From: an uncultured beta proteobacterium | Lineage (GTDB): Bacteria; Pseudomonadota; Gammaproteobacteria; Burkholderiales; SG8-39 | Reading direction: 5' to 3' | DNA: 64,000 nt | Assembly: GCA_902826155.1 (NCBI GenBank) | Contig: CADEDU010000002.1 | Coordinates: 11,369-75,368, forward strand | Shown here: in pieces, positions 1 to 9,564 of the stretch | Layout: every line of letters begins with the position of its first letter | Numbering within the stretch: the first letter of the stretch is position 1 | Made by a program: the position numbers and the translations under genes | The notes under the pieces: model-generated | The model's database searches: none | What the model saw: the letters and a program-made list of their open reading frames with translations, nothing else | Told to the model about the DNA's origin: nothing

Positions 1-45
1 TACGGGCAGTACATCCGGCGCGCGCTGGTGGCGCCGCGCATATAG
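1..45 (+). CDS. possible 3' end of a gene cut by the window edge
   Basis: Reading frame 1 is open from the first base and stops at a TAG ending at position 45, giving a 14-residue basic tail. A gene may enter from the left, but so short a stretch proves nothing and no product can be named. The rest of the gap up to the regulator at 299 shows no recognisable gene. Confidence 0.2.
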   Translation, partial: YGQYIRRALVAPRI

Positions 46-298
46 CGTTCCCTCGCACCTCATCGCAAAGGCGTAGGTCTGGCGCCTTAGGCCCGCGCGA
101 TTTGCAGGTGTTGCCGCGCCATCGCGTGGCTGATCGACTGTTGGGCTATGGACAGTGACACAGTCTCGCGTCAGTGTTGTCACTGTTTCGAATCGGTCGC
201 CACAAGACCGTTATCCACACTGCCTGCGGAAGCTCACGACCCCATGCGCGAGGAGTTTGCCGTCCTCCTCGGGCGCGGACCGTCGCCCCACGATCGCC

Positions 299-1567
299 AT
301 GCCCACAGCCTCTCCCACCTCACAGGACACCTCCCGTTGCGCTGCCGTGCCCGGCGAGACGTTAGCGCAGGTCAATGAGATGTGTCGCACTGCGCTTGGC
401 TTGTTGCGCGAAGGCGAGCAGGCCGACGCACGAACACTCCTTGGCCAGGCTATTGCCGCAATCAGAACCGAGGGTGACCCGATGCTGGAGCAACTGCTCG
501 ACGCAGCGGAGCGAGTCGCTTCGGTATGCACCGCCTTGCAGGAAAACGTGGCACGCAACCGCCAGTCGCTCAGCGAGTCGCAGGATCGCGCGCAGAAGGT
601 GATCGAGCGACTGCAGAGTCTGCTGGAACTCGTCGTCGATGCCACCGCGCACTCGGCGGGAGACGAACCCCGTCCACACATCGACGCGCCAGAGTCTTCC
701 CGTCCGGAACCCGCAACCTCGGACGTGCGCGATCGTCTCGACCTGGACGCCGCCGACACACAAGCCGCGGGCGAACTCGCCAAGGACAACCGTGCCGACG
801 CGCCCGCGATCAATGTCTACTTCCTGCGTCCGTTTCAGGTGGACGTGAACGACACCCCGATCGAGCACTGGCCGAACTGCAAGGCCAAGACAATCTTCAA
901 GCACCTGGTGCTCACGCGCGATCGACCCGCGACCCGCGACTATCTGATGGAACTGTTCTGGCCTGACGCCGAACCGGAGGCCGCGCGCGTCAATCTCAAC
1001 GTCGCGCTCTACAACATCCGCTCGGCGTTGCGCAGGATCGATCCGACCTTCCCGTTCGTCATCCACGACGGCGGGCACTACTCGCTCAATCGCGGCCTGT
1101 CGATCTGGACCGACGTCGATGCGTTCGCGGCCTTGCACAAGCGCGCCGCCGAGTTCGACCGCACTGGCGATACCGAGGCAGCCGCGCGCGAGTTCGAAGC
1201 GTGCGTCGAGCTCTATCGCAACGAATTGCTCGCCGAGGATCGTTACGAAGACTGGATCGTGCCGATCAGGGACCAGTTGCGCGATCGTTACCTGAGCGCG
1301 CTAAAGCGGCTCAACACACACTATTTCGGCAGGGCCGATTTCGCGCAATGCGTGACCATCTGCCGCAAGCTCCTCGTCGTCGACTGCTGCAACGAGGAAG
1401 CCCACTGCCAGCTCATGCGCTGCTACGCCAAGATGGGCCAGCTGCAACTGGCGCAGATGCAATACCGGACTTGCGTGCAATCGCTTGCACGCGAGATGGG
1501 CGTGCCCCCGAACGGCGCAACGACGCGCGTGTATCGCGACATCGTGCAGCGCACCGATAGCGGGTGA
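299..1567 (+). CDS. BTAD/SARP-like transcriptional regulator
   Basis: Likely cytoplasmic DNA-binding regulator. The N-terminal third (about residues 30-130) is helical and coiled-coil-like. It is followed by a winged-helix OmpR/SARP-type domain (about 172-270) containing an RDYLMELFWPD stretch and the helix ARVNLNVALYNIRSALRRI. A TPR-like bacterial transcriptional activator domain (about 295-410) includes the typical ending 'AQMQYRTCVQSLAREMGVPPN'. Unlike large SARP/LAL proteins it has no NB-ARC ATPase. The start is uncertain: the frame is open from a GTG at 155, but those 48 extra residues look non-coding, so the ATG at 299 is preferred; no clear ribosome site marks either. It converges on the peroxidase gene. 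Its target is unknown. Confidence 0.75.
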   Translation: MPTASPTSQDTSRCAAVPGETLAQVNEMCRTALGLLREGEQADARTLLGQAIAAIRTEGDPMLEQLLDAAERVASVCTALQENVARNRQSLSESQDRAQKVIERLQSLLELVVDATAHSAGDEPRPHIDAPESSRPEPATSDVRDRLDLDAADTQAAGELAKDNRADAPAINVYFLRPFQVDVNDTPIEHWPNCKAKTIFKHLVLTRDRPATRDYLMELFWPDAEPEAARVNLNVALYNIRSALRRIDPTFPFVIHDGGHYSLNRGLSIWTDVDAFAALHKRAAEFDRTGDTEAAAREFEACVELYRNELLAEDRYEDWIVPIRDQLRDRYLSALKRLNTHYFGRADFAQCVTICRKLLVVDCCNEEAHCQLMRCYAKMGQLQLAQMQYRTCVQSLAREMGVPPNGATTRVYRDIVQRTDSG

Positions 1568-1720
1568 TGGTGATGCGCGACTGGCTGCAGGAGCGGGCGC
1601 GGCTGTTGCTGCGGGTACTTGCGACGCTCGGCGTCATGCATGCGGCAGGCTGTAGTCGCCCGACGCTCGCGATACGCGATCACTCGTCAAGCTGAATCCA
1701 CCCGACTCGTACGGCGCGGG

Positions 1721-1751
1721 CCCGCCCCTCACCCGACTTGGGAGGGGCGGG
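1721..1751. terminator. 10-bp GC-rich hairpin between convergent genes
   Basis: CCCGCCCCTC (1721-1730) is the exact inverse of GAGGGGCGGG (1742-1751), with an 11-base loop. It lies between the ends of the BTAD regulator (1567) and the heme peroxidase (1775), where a bidirectional terminator would be expected. There is no T-tract, so intrinsic termination is only inferred. Confidence 0.4.
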
Positions 1752-1774
1752 GATAAGCAGGGATCGCGGTCCCG

Positions 1775-3400
1775 TCAGTTTCCCAGCGGATTCAGGTCGT
1801 CGACGAACTTCAGCAGATCGGTCATGCGGAAATCGCCGGTGACACTTCCCGGCAGATCGGGCGACCACGCGGTTTCACGCAGAATCGAGACCCGGCTGCC
1901 TTTGATCAGGCTCACGAACGTGCCGGCCACGATCAAGCTGCCGACGATGCCAAGGCTCTGGCCATAGTGGCGCGACTCTGCTTCCTTGAGCACGTAGAAC
2001 CACAACGGCGTGCGCTCGTGATAGCCGTACTTCGAGACGATCTGATTGAGCGCGTGGTTCGGTCCGTCGGCGATCTTCGCCGGTGCCATCGGTGCCAGGC
2101 CGAAGTACGCCGCCGCTTCCTGTCCGGTTGGGAGGGAGAGGAATGCACCGCGACGAAGATTGCGTGAGGCAAGCGACGCCGGCCTTTTCGCCCCCGAACT
2201 GCCGTCGGGATCGACCACACCCGGGATGTTCTTGAGCGGATCGGCCAGGCCCGTATTGATCGCGCGCGCCAGGTTCATCTTCTGATCGCGAATCCCGCCG
2301 ACTTCCGAGAAATCGAACAGGAGATTCCAGTTCGCGACCCAGTTCGACGGCAGCGTCGGCTGCAGGCCGTCTGGCAGGGGTTGATTCGGGATCGTATTTG
2401 GCGAGAACCCACCATCACCGGTGAACTGGAACAGGTTCAGCAGCGTGGCGATACCGATGCCTGGCCGACCGTTCTTACCTGCGTCGGAGTTGAAAAACCG
2501 ATTCCACTCGTACACGGGCCGAATCATGCTGTGCCCAAGTCGATAGGCAGCGGCGGAGAACTCCACCGGCATTGCACTCGCACCTACCATTGCCCGCGCG
2601 TCGCCGATCAACCCGACCAGCACATCGCGATCGCACAGACGCGGCAGGAAATCATTGAGGACGATCCACTGGTAGTGGCGGACGACGCTGGCGCGAGCAG
2701 CCTCGAACAGAAATGCCGGAGCCAGATGCGGTCGGTCGCGAGCGATCGACTCGACGACGCGGTTGTGGAACTTGATGAACGCCAGGTGCATTTGCGCGAC
2801 CGCGAGATTCTCGTCATTGCGCGGATCACCGATGATCGCCACCCGACCCTCCAAGCGCGGCAGGTCATTCGGCAGCCGGATATCCGCACCTGGAAAGCGT
2901 CCCGAGCTCAGGGGCGTAGTGGTACCTACGCGCAGTCGCACCCGATCAGGTTCGTACAACTCAGGACTGCCCTCGGGACCGTTGCCGTAGAGCGAATCCA
3001 GATCGAGCGCGGGGGAGCGGCCTTGCGTTAGAACGTCCGGATCCACCAGTTCGCTGGGAATGCCGGCTGACCGATCGAACGTAATGTCGTGGTCCACGAA
3101 CTGCCCGAAGTAGGTGAATCCGGCTGGAATGGCCGAATCCTGGTCGGGCGATGCCGATGAGTCGGCGTGCATCGCGTTCCCGAGTTCCTTCAGTTGCTCC
3201 GGATCAAATCGGACATTCGAACGCGGCAGCATGCGCGTGAACTTGAAGGCACGCGCCGTGTCGGTATTGCTGTCGATGGTGTTCGGCTCGCGGCCGCACG
3301 CCGGCTCGACGCGATCGCCATTGATCACGCCCTCGCCGACAATGTAGTAGTCGCTTCTGCCATGCGTGGAACGCGCATAGCGCTGGGTGGGTACTTTCAC
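1775..3400 (-). CDS. animal-type heme peroxidase family protein
   Basis: Predicted 541-residue peroxidase of the cyclooxygenase/myeloperoxidase superfamily, which oxidises substrates with H2O2 at a heme. The distal motif FGQFVDHD lies at residues 98-105 (catalytic His about 104, next to the Asp that can bind heme). The helix around QMHLAFIKFHNRVV (about 203-216) and the proximal motif YRLGHSMIRP (His about 290) are also present. The GTG start at 3400 is preferred because AAGGAGA sits about 5 bases upstream; the frame continues to 3451. No signal peptide is visible, so it may be cytoplasmic or need another route. It is co-oriented with the unknown gene upstream (3537-4058). Substrate unknown. 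Confidence 0.85.
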   Translation of the reverse strand: MKVPTQRYARSTHGRSDYYIVGEGVINGDRVEPACGREPNTIDSNTDTARAFKFTRMLPRSNVRFDPEQLKELGNAMHADSSASPDQDSAIPAGFTYFGQFVDHDITFDRSAGIPSELVDPDVLTQGRSPALDLDSLYGNGPEGSPELYEPDRVRLRVGTTTPLSSGRFPGADIRLPNDLPRLEGRVAIIGDPRNDENLAVAQMHLAFIKFHNRVVESIARDRPHLAPAFLFEAARASVVRHYQWIVLNDFLPRLCDRDVLVGLIGDARAMVGASAMPVEFSAAAYRLGHSMIRPVYEWNRFFNSDAGKNGRPGIGIATLLNLFQFTGDGGFSPNTIPNQPLPDGLQPTLPSNWVANWNLLFDFSEVGGIRDQKMNLARAINTGLADPLKNIPGVVDPDGSSGAKRPASLASRNLRRGAFLSLPTGQEAAAYFGLAPMAPAKIADGPNHALNQIVSKYGYHERTPLWFYVLKEAESRHYGQSLGIVGSLIVAGTFVSLIKGSRVSILRETAWSPDLPGSVTGDFRMTDLLKFVDDLNPLGN

Positions 3401-3536
3401 TGCGGTCTCCTTTCGAATGGATATGGGTATGACTCGGACCGCGGCGGTCACAAGCGCGCCCGCCCCTTCGGCACCGTGATCGGTACCGCAAGGGCCAGGC
3501 GAGCCTTCCGTCGGGCGGTCTCGATCGACGTGCCGA

Positions 3537-4058
3537 TCAGCCTGCGTAGAACAGCACCTCGGGCAACTCCACGAAGCCGATAATCGCCAGCGGCTTGCCG
3601 CATTTCGAGATCGCGCGGACGCTGACGGTCACCTCGTAGGGATCACCGCAGTAGTCCGGAGACATCTTCCCGGGCAACGACACGCACCAGTAGTTCTGAT
3701 GGCAGTCGAAGTAGAAGTGCGGATGCTTGATCCGGAACTCCGGTCCGGGCCCCGTCGACTCGAACGACGCATCGACACACCATTTGCCGCACAGCATCTC
3801 CTGCAGCGGACCCTCGATGCCAAAGTAGACTCGGACCTCCCATGGTTTGTTCACATTGACGATGCGATTGGTCGGTTTGCCGTCCTCGTAGATCTCGGCA
3901 TAGAGCTTGACGAAGCTCAGGTCGGTCTTCACATCGATTTCAGTGTGGGCACCCGCCCCTTTTTTGAACAGATCGACAACCACCTCTTTGGTGACCGGTT
4001 GGTTGGCCGCGTCGGCTTCGATGACGGCCTGGCCTTGCAGCTCATTCATAACTCCCAT
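3537..4058 (-). CDS. hypothetical Cys-containing protein
   Basis: A 173-residue protein I do not recognise. The ATG at 4058 has a good AAGGAG six bases upstream; the frame runs on to 4214 but that extension lacks such a site. The N-terminal 50 residues are charged and the rest alternates in a beta-strand-like way. It has seven cysteines, including CGKWC and CHQNYWC, which suggests metal binding or disulfides although no signal peptide is visible. It lies 136 bp upstream of the heme peroxidase on the same strand, so the two may be co-transcribed. Confidence 0.7.
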   Translation of the reverse strand: MGVMNELQGQAVIEADAANQPVTKEVVVDLFKKGAGAHTEIDVKTDLSFVKLYAEIYEDGKPTNRIVNVNKPWEVRVYFGIEGPLQEMLCGKWCVDASFESTGPGPEFRIKHPHFYFDCHQNYWCVSLPGKMSPDYCGDPYEVTVSVRAISKCGKPLAIIGFVELPEVLFYAG

Positions 4059-4247
4059 GACAGACTCCTTAACGGTTTGAAGAATTGGAATGCGCCCTGC
4101 GCCGAAGTCGCCCCAGTCGGATCCGACCAACAGTCGGATCGAATGACCAAATGCAGGCGACGCAGCCTCAGAACCCACGGCGTCGAACGACACCGGGGCA
4201 CACTCTGAGCGCACGCAGTTAACCGTCAGTGATCAGGCAATGAATGA

Positions 4248-4294
4248 ATCGGCCGATCGCGATACATCTAACCCCTGAGTTCATCGGCCGATCG
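4248..4294. repeat. two copies of a 12-bp palindrome-containing motif
   Basis: ATCGGCCGATCG occurs at 4248-4259 and again at 4283-4294, 35 bp apart; its first ten bases are a perfect palindrome. It lies between the end of the 2OG oxygenase gene and the start of the 3537-4058 gene, so it could be an operator. CGATCG-type words are frequent throughout this window, which weakens the case. Confidence 0.3.
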
Positions 4295-4328
4295 GTCTAC
4301 GGGCGTGGGTCGCCCGCGACCGGCACCG

Positions 4329-5297
4329 CTACTTCCGATACGCGAACGACTGGTCGTACCGACCAAGGATGTAGTCGCCGCAGCTCACCGGCTCATAACG
4401 CGCGGTTTCACCGGGCTGCACCACCGGTTTGATGAGCGTATCGAAATCGGGGTCGACGAACGAGGCGAGCGAAATGCGCTCGCGCCCGGAGCGGTTCACC
4501 ACACGGTGCGGCGTGGAGCGAAATGTATCGTTGGTCCAGCGCGCGAGCAGATCGCCCACGTTCACGACAAGCGTGCCGGGGATCGGATGCGCAGTCACCC
4601 ACTCGCGATTCTTCGAATACACCTCCAGCCCGCTCACATCGGTCTGATAGACGAACGTGACCGCGCCGTAGTCGGTGTGCGGCGCGACGCCGAACTGGTC
4701 GACGCCGGCATCGGGCGTTTGTGGTGGGTAGTAGATCGCCGAACAGCGCGTCACCGGCTTGGCGAAGCGTTGAGTGAAATAGTCGTCGACAATGCCCAGG
4801 CTGCTCGCAAACGCACGCAAGAGCAGTTTGCCGCAGTGATTGGTGGCGTCGAAGAACCCATTGCAGGCGACCCGCAACCCGGGCTGATCCGCCGGCCACC
4901 GGTTCGGGCCATACATGCGATTGCCGGCCCGATAGTCGGGATCGTCCTCGGGGATGTCGAGGCCCCAGATGAAGCTCTCCTTCAGATCGACCCTGGCGGT
5001 TTCGTACATCTTCGCCTCACCGATCGACAGAAATCCGCGATGGCGATCGACCGGCTTGAACCGTTGCTTGTCATCGATCGGTCTGGCGAAAAACGCCCGC
5101 GCTTCGCGCACCACCGCGTCGAACACCGACTGGTCGATGCCGTGATTCTTCACGTAGAAGAACCCGATGGTTTCGGCCGCGGCGCGCATCTCGCGACCGA
5201 CGGTGTGTTGCGCACCCGCGGTACCGCCGACCAACGCGGCGATGTCGATGATCGGGATCTCGCTCACGTCGATCTGTTTGGCTTGCGCGTAGGCCAT
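4329..5297 (-). CDS. 2-oxoglutarate/Fe(II)-dependent oxygenase, isopenicillin N synthase family
   Basis: Cytoplasmic non-heme iron oxygenase of 322 residues. The N-terminal DIOX_N region begins IPIIDIAAL and contains GFFYVKNHGI (about 45-54). The iron ligands His207-x-Asp209 and His264, and the 2-oxoglutarate-binding Arg274-x-Ser276 pair, are all visible, so it should be active. The ATG at 5297 follows AGGAGC seven bases away. It is the last gene of a leftward run with ABC transporter, creatininase-like, HD and AhpD-like genes, 22 bp after the AhpD-like gene. The substrate is unknown; context suggests oxidation of an imported nitrogen compound. Confidence 0.9.
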   Translation of the reverse strand: MAYAQAKQIDVSEIPIIDIAALVGGTAGAQHTVGREMRAAAETIGFFYVKNHGIDQSVFDAVVREARAFFARPIDDKQRFKPVDRHRGFLSIGEAKMYETARVDLKESFIWGLDIPEDDPDYRAGNRMYGPNRWPADQPGLRVACNGFFDATNHCGKLLLRAFASSLGIVDDYFTQRFAKPVTRCSAIYYPPQTPDAGVDQFGVAPHTDYGAVTFVYQTDVSGLEVYSKNREWVTAHPIPGTLVVNVGDLLARWTNDTFRSTPHRVVNRSGRERISLASFVDPDFDTLIKPVVQPGETARYEPVSCGDYILGRYDQSFAYRK

Positions 5298-5319
5298 AGC
5301 GTGCGCTCCTGGTCCAATT

Positions 5320-5907
5320 TCAGTCTTTGTAGTAGCCGATGACATCGCCCTGGGTGGTCACACCCAGGCCGTTCAACAGGCGATTCGAGTAGTTGAAATA
5401 CGCGCACGTCTGGTTGACTTCGAGAATCTCGCCGTCATCGCAGCCCGCGGCACGCAGCGCGTCGATGTCGGCCTTCTCCATCTTCCCGACCGCCACGGTG
5501 AGCTTGTGCGCGTACCGCAGCAGCGCGGCATGCTTGGGCGCGAATTCTTCCTCGGGCGCGGCGCGCCGCATGCTGTCGAACGCACGATCGATCTTGGGCT
5601 CGTCCCAGCCTTCCTTTTTCATCAGACGCCGCGTGTTCGCAGAATGATGGGCCAGGCTGTAGGCGCAATTGTTGGCGATGCTCACGATGCACGACACCGC
5701 CTCGAGAAACCAGTACGGCAGCACGTTGTCGGGGTTGTGCAGCACGCTTCGGTACAGCACTACGTGACCTTCCATCGTGTGCGGGCGCAGGCTGTGCGCG
5801 CGCATCACGTTGTCGACCGTGCCGTGCGGCGTCTTCACGCGCTCGTACATTTCCTTGAGTTTCCCCGTCGCACCATCAAGGGGCAGCATCTTGATCCAGG
5901 CGGTCAT
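5320..5907 (-). CDS. AhpD/carboxymuconolactone decarboxylase-like protein with CxxS
   Basis: A 195-residue all-helical protein of the peroxidase-related AhpD-like group. The core Glu69...Cys81-AY-Ser84-LA-His87 keeps the spacing of the AhpD E...CxxCxxxH site, but the second cysteine is serine. A normal disulfide-based peroxidase cycle is therefore unlikely, and decarboxylase, hydrolase or thiol chemistry with one Cys is more plausible. It lies between the HD-domain gene (9 bp gap) and the 2OG oxygenase in one apparent operon. Family assignment is good, activity unknown. Confidence 0.8.
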   Translation of the reverse strand: MTAWIKMLPLDGATGKLKEMYERVKTPHGTVDNVMRAHSLRPHTMEGHVVLYRSVLHNPDNVLPYWFLEAVSCIVSIANNCAYSLAHHSANTRRLMKKEGWDEPKIDRAFDSMRRAAPEEEFAPKHAALLRYAHKLTVAVGKMEKADIDALRAAGCDDGEILEVNQTCAYFNYSNRLLNGLGVTTQGDVIGYYKD

Positions 5908-5916
5908 GCACTCTCC

Positions 5917-6561
5917 TCAAGTCAGGTGTCGCGGCTTGGGCTCGCGCGCGAACAGCCGTTGCACCATCGGCTCGAACACCTCCAGCGGCGCGCATTCGTA
6001 GGTCGGATCAGTAGCGGCCTGATCGTATTTCGCCACGAACGTCGCGGCCCAATCGAAGTGCGGATGGCCGCGCCAGCGCTCGCGCGCGTGCGGATCGACA
6101 CCAGGAAATGTCGGCGCGTGGATGTCCTGGAAGATCGCGTGCCGCTGCAGCATCCAGTAGTGCTTGTCGGAGATGTACGCGCCCATCAACGCGGCAGCGA
6201 ACTCGCCGTGCGACTTGGGGCAGACGATGAAGCCGATGTCGTGCAGCAGCGCCACGACGATCGTTTCCTCATCCAGGCCATCGCGCATCGCCATCGTCGC
6301 CGATTGCAGGCAGTGGCGGTAGTTGTTGACCATGTAGCCGAATGTCGGATCGTCGCGCGAATCGGCCAGCATCCGCAGCGCTTGCGCGGCTTGCTGCTCG
6401 GCCAGGTAAGTCGCGCGCTGGCGGTTCATCACCGTCCAGTCTTCGACCGTGAAATCTTCCAGCGATACTTTCTCGATGTACTGCCAGTCCGGCTTGAGCA
6501 GCGCGTCGCGCTGGGAATCGCGTTGTGGAACACCTTGCCGATCGCGTGGTGCGTTTGCCAT
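5917..6561 (-). CDS. HD-domain protein, possible MIOX/PhnZ-type oxygenase
   Basis: A 214-residue HD-superfamily protein. Potential metal ligands are His83, His107-Asp108, His118, His141 and Asp180. This H...HD...H...H...D order is that of two-metal HD proteins, including the mixed-valent diiron oxygenases PhnZ and myo-inositol oxygenase as well as some phosphohydrolases. A Tyr precedes the first His (YRH). Being sandwiched between a creatininase-like hydrolase and two oxidative genes, an oxygenase role is attractive but inferred. Gaps to neighbours are 3 and 9 bp, so co-transcription is very likely. Confidence 0.75.
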   Translation of the reverse strand: MANAPRDRQGVPQRDSQRDALLKPDWQYIEKVSLEDFTVEDWTVMNRQRATYLAEQQAAQALRMLADSRDDPTFGYMVNNYRHCLQSATMAMRDGLDEETIVVALLHDIGFIVCPKSHGEFAAALMGAYISDKHYWMLQRHAIFQDIHAPTFPGVDPHARERWRGHPHFDWAATFVAKYDQAATDPTYECAPLEVFEPMVQRLFAREPKPRHLT

Positions 6562-6564
6562 GGG

Positions 6565-7332
6565 CTATTGCTCGTTCAAGAAATCGCCGTAGTCGGCGGC
6601 CGCATCGTCGAGGGCTGCGTCGAACAACGCGCGACCGTGTTCGGGATTGGCCAGCGCCGAATCGGAGCCCACCCGGCCGTCGGGAAACGCGTCACGATGG
6701 GTGCGCGCGTCCCAATGATTGTCGCCCGCATGATTGCGCAGGAAGGCAGCCGGCAGCGGCTCGGGCGCGGCGAACGATCCATCCGCTTGCAATGCGCGGA
6801 TGGCGTACTGCGTGATCGCAACTTCACTTGGCGTGCCGTGCATGCCTTCGGCCGCCCCGTACAACGTCTGGCGCAGCCGATCGACGTTCGGAAATTCCCA
6901 CCAGCTGCGCAATCGGCACCGCAGCGGGCACGCCGTGCCCATCAAGCTATAGGACGCATAGATGTCCTGGAATGCAGCACGCGCGGGGCCGATATTGCCG
7001 CCGTGTCCGTTGAGAAAGTAGAACCGCTCGAAGCCCTGGCGCGCAAGCGAGCGCACGTAGTCTTCCACCACCGCCATCAAGGTCGAGGCGCGCAGCGAAA
7101 TCGTTCCGGGGAACGCCAGATTGAACTGCGCCGAGCCCAGCGCGATCGTCGGGCCGACCAGCACACCGCGACGCTCGCCCATGCCGCGCGCGATCACCTC
7201 GGCGCAGATCGCATCGGTGCCGATCATGCCGATCGGGCCGTGCTGCTCGGTCGAGCCGATCGGCACGACGATACCGCGCGAGCGCTGCAGGTACGCCTCG
7301 ATCTGCCGCCATGAACTGTGCTGAAGCAACAC
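6565..7332 (-). CDS. creatininase family amidohydrolase
   Basis: A 255-residue metal-dependent hydrolase of the creatininase fold, which opens cyclic amides (creatinine, formamides, related ureides). The signature PIGSTEQHGPIGMIGTD carries the metal-site residues Glu29, His31 and Asp40, and NGHGGN (His110) is the second metal motif. The His normally found in 'GPHLP' is Ile here, which is common outside true creatininases. Start is GTG at 7332. It lies between DUF2269 and the HD gene in the leftward ABC-linked operon, so a nitrogenous substrate imported by that ABC system is likely (inference). Confidence 0.85.
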   Translation of the reverse strand: MLLQHSSWRQIEAYLQRSRGIVVPIGSTEQHGPIGMIGTDAICAEVIARGMGERRGVLVGPTIALGSAQFNLAFPGTISLRASTLMAVVEDYVRSLARQGFERFYFLNGHGGNIGPARAAFQDIYASYSLMGTACPLRCRLRSWWEFPNVDRLRQTLYGAAEGMHGTPSEVAITQYAIRALQADGSFAAPEPLPAAFLRNHAGDNHWDARTHRDAFPDGRVGSDSALANPEHGRALFDAALDDAAADYGDFLNEQ

Positions 7333-7410
7333 CGGTCTGACCCTCTCGCCGCACGTCGGCGGCCAACGCTGGAAGATACTACGTCGCCCCGGCTACGCTG
7401 CATCGCTGGC

Positions 7411-7902
7411 TCAGAGCGCCGCCCCGAATCCGGGTTTGATCAGCATCAGCCCGTAGAGCGCGATCACCGCGGCGAACGCAGGCATCCCGAGGGCGAACCA
7501 CAGCCGATACTGGCGCGCGAACTCCTCGCCCAGGTCGCCCCACGACGATGCGGCACGCGCGATGTCGCGCAGCCGATACTGGATGATCACCACCGGCACC
7601 CAGCACGCACCCGCGAGCAGGAAAAGTGCGATGACCATGGCGCTCCACGTGGTAAACCATGGCACGCCGAGCATCGCCATCAACGCGATGCCCGAACCGA
7701 ACTGGACGACGATCGCGGTGGTGGTGAAGACCCAGTCGGCGATCACCGTGATCTCGAGAATCTCGCGCAAGCCGGCCAGGTCGCGCGTGCGCCGGCAACG
7801 CACGTATCCCATCCAGGTGAAGAAGGCGATACCGGCGCCGGTGCCGAGCAGCACCGCGGCCGAGGTGAGGTGCAGCCATTTGAGCAGAACGTAAGCGGTC
7901 AT
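7411..7902 (-). CDS. DUF2269 family integral membrane protein
   Basis: A 163-residue inner-membrane protein with four predicted membrane segments. The N-terminal LLKWLHLTSAAVLLGTGAG and the central ADWVFTTTAIVVQFGSGIAL are typical of DUF2269 (predicted membrane proteins of unknown function). It lies 20 bp downstream of the ABC permease gene and 78 bp before the creatininase-like gene, within the leftward operon. No function can be assigned; it has no obvious catalytic residues. Confidence 0.75.
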   Translation of the reverse strand: MTAYVLLKWLHLTSAAVLLGTGAGIAFFTWMGYVRCRRTRDLAGLREILEITVIADWVFTTTAIVVQFGSGIALMAMLGVPWFTTWSAMVIALFLLAGACWVPVVIIQYRLRDIARAASSWGDLGEEFARQYRLWFALGMPAFAAVIALYGLMLIKPGFGAAL

Positions 7903-7922
7903 CGCGCTCCGCGACGAATCGC

Positions 7923-8702
7923 TCAGACGTGCCGCACGTCAGCCGCGCCCATCCTGCGCTCCAGCCTGCGCACGCCCCACGACACGATCAGGATCAGCAC
8001 CAGATATTCGAGGATCAGGAAAGTGTAGATCTCCAGCGGCCGGTACTCGGTGACGACCAATTCGTTCGCCTTGCGGGTGAGTTCAGCCAGACCGATGATC
8101 GACACCAGCGACGAGGTCTTCAGCATGTAGACGAACTGGTTGCCGAGCGGCGGCAGGATGCGCCGGATCGCCTGCGGCAGGATCACGAAGCGCATCTTGT
8201 CGAGCCACGACAGCCCAATCGAGTCGGCCGCCTCATGCTGGCCGCGTTCGATCGACTGGATGCCGCCGCGGAAGATCTCCGCCTCGAACGCGCTGTCGCA
8301 GAGCGCCAGGGCGACGATGCCGGCCGCGAACACATCGAGTTTGATGCCCAGCACCACCGGCAGGCCGTAGAACACCCACAGCACCATCACCAGCATCGGG
8401 ATGGCACGGAAGCCTTCCACATAGATGCGGTTCAGCCACTGCACGCTCCTGCGCTTGGACAGCGACAGCAGCGAGACGAGCAATCCGAGAAGTACCGAGC
8501 AGGTGATCGCGCAGATTGCCAGCGCAACGGTCCACCCCAGGCCCGAGAGCAGGAAGCGGATGTTGGTCTGACCCTTGTCGGTCCAGGGCGAGACGACGAA
8601 CCAGCCCCAGGTGTAGCCCTGGCCGCAGCCGGCGAGCAGCAGCGCGCCCAAGGCGATCAGGGCCAGGCGCGTGTTCGGTGAGAGGAGCTGAGGCGCTTTC
8701 AT
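7923..8702 (-). CDS. polar amino-acid ABC transporter permease (HisM/GlnP type)
   Basis: A 259-residue inner-membrane permease. After a hydrophobic N-terminus the canonical domain contains EGFRAIPMLVMVLWVFYGLP and an EAA-like loop (ADSIGLSWLDKMRFVILPQAIRRILPP) that docks on the ATPase. About five membrane spans are visible. It starts directly after the ATPase gene. A binding protein of the matching family (SBP_bac_3) is encoded at 12869-13684. Only one permease gene is present, so a homodimeric channel is likely. Substrate may be an amino acid or a structurally related nitrogen compound. Confidence 0.9.
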   Translation of the reverse strand: MKAPQLLSPNTRLALIALGALLLAGCGQGYTWGWFVVSPWTDKGQTNIRFLLSGLGWTVALAICAITCSVLLGLLVSLLSLSKRRSVQWLNRIYVEGFRAIPMLVMVLWVFYGLPVVLGIKLDVFAAGIVALALCDSAFEAEIFRGGIQSIERGQHEAADSIGLSWLDKMRFVILPQAIRRILPPLGNQFVYMLKTSSLVSIIGLAELTRKANELVVTEYRPLEIYTFLILEYLVLILIVSWGVRRLERRMGAADVRHV

Positions 8703-8703
8703 C

Positions 8704-9450
<747 letters not shown>

Positions 9451-9564
9451 CCCGATTCCTGCCCTTTGTCGAAGCCCGCCGTGCGGGCCTGATTGTGTTG
9501 ACGGCTTGTGTTCGCAGTTTGCGTTCGTAGTATATGGGCTTTCATCGCACGCACAGCGCCCCTC

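Noticed and set aside
5506..7314. 602-codon open frame on the plus strand
   Set aside because: Antisense shadow of the AhpD-like, HD and creatininase genes, which all have family motifs; the plus-strand product has none.
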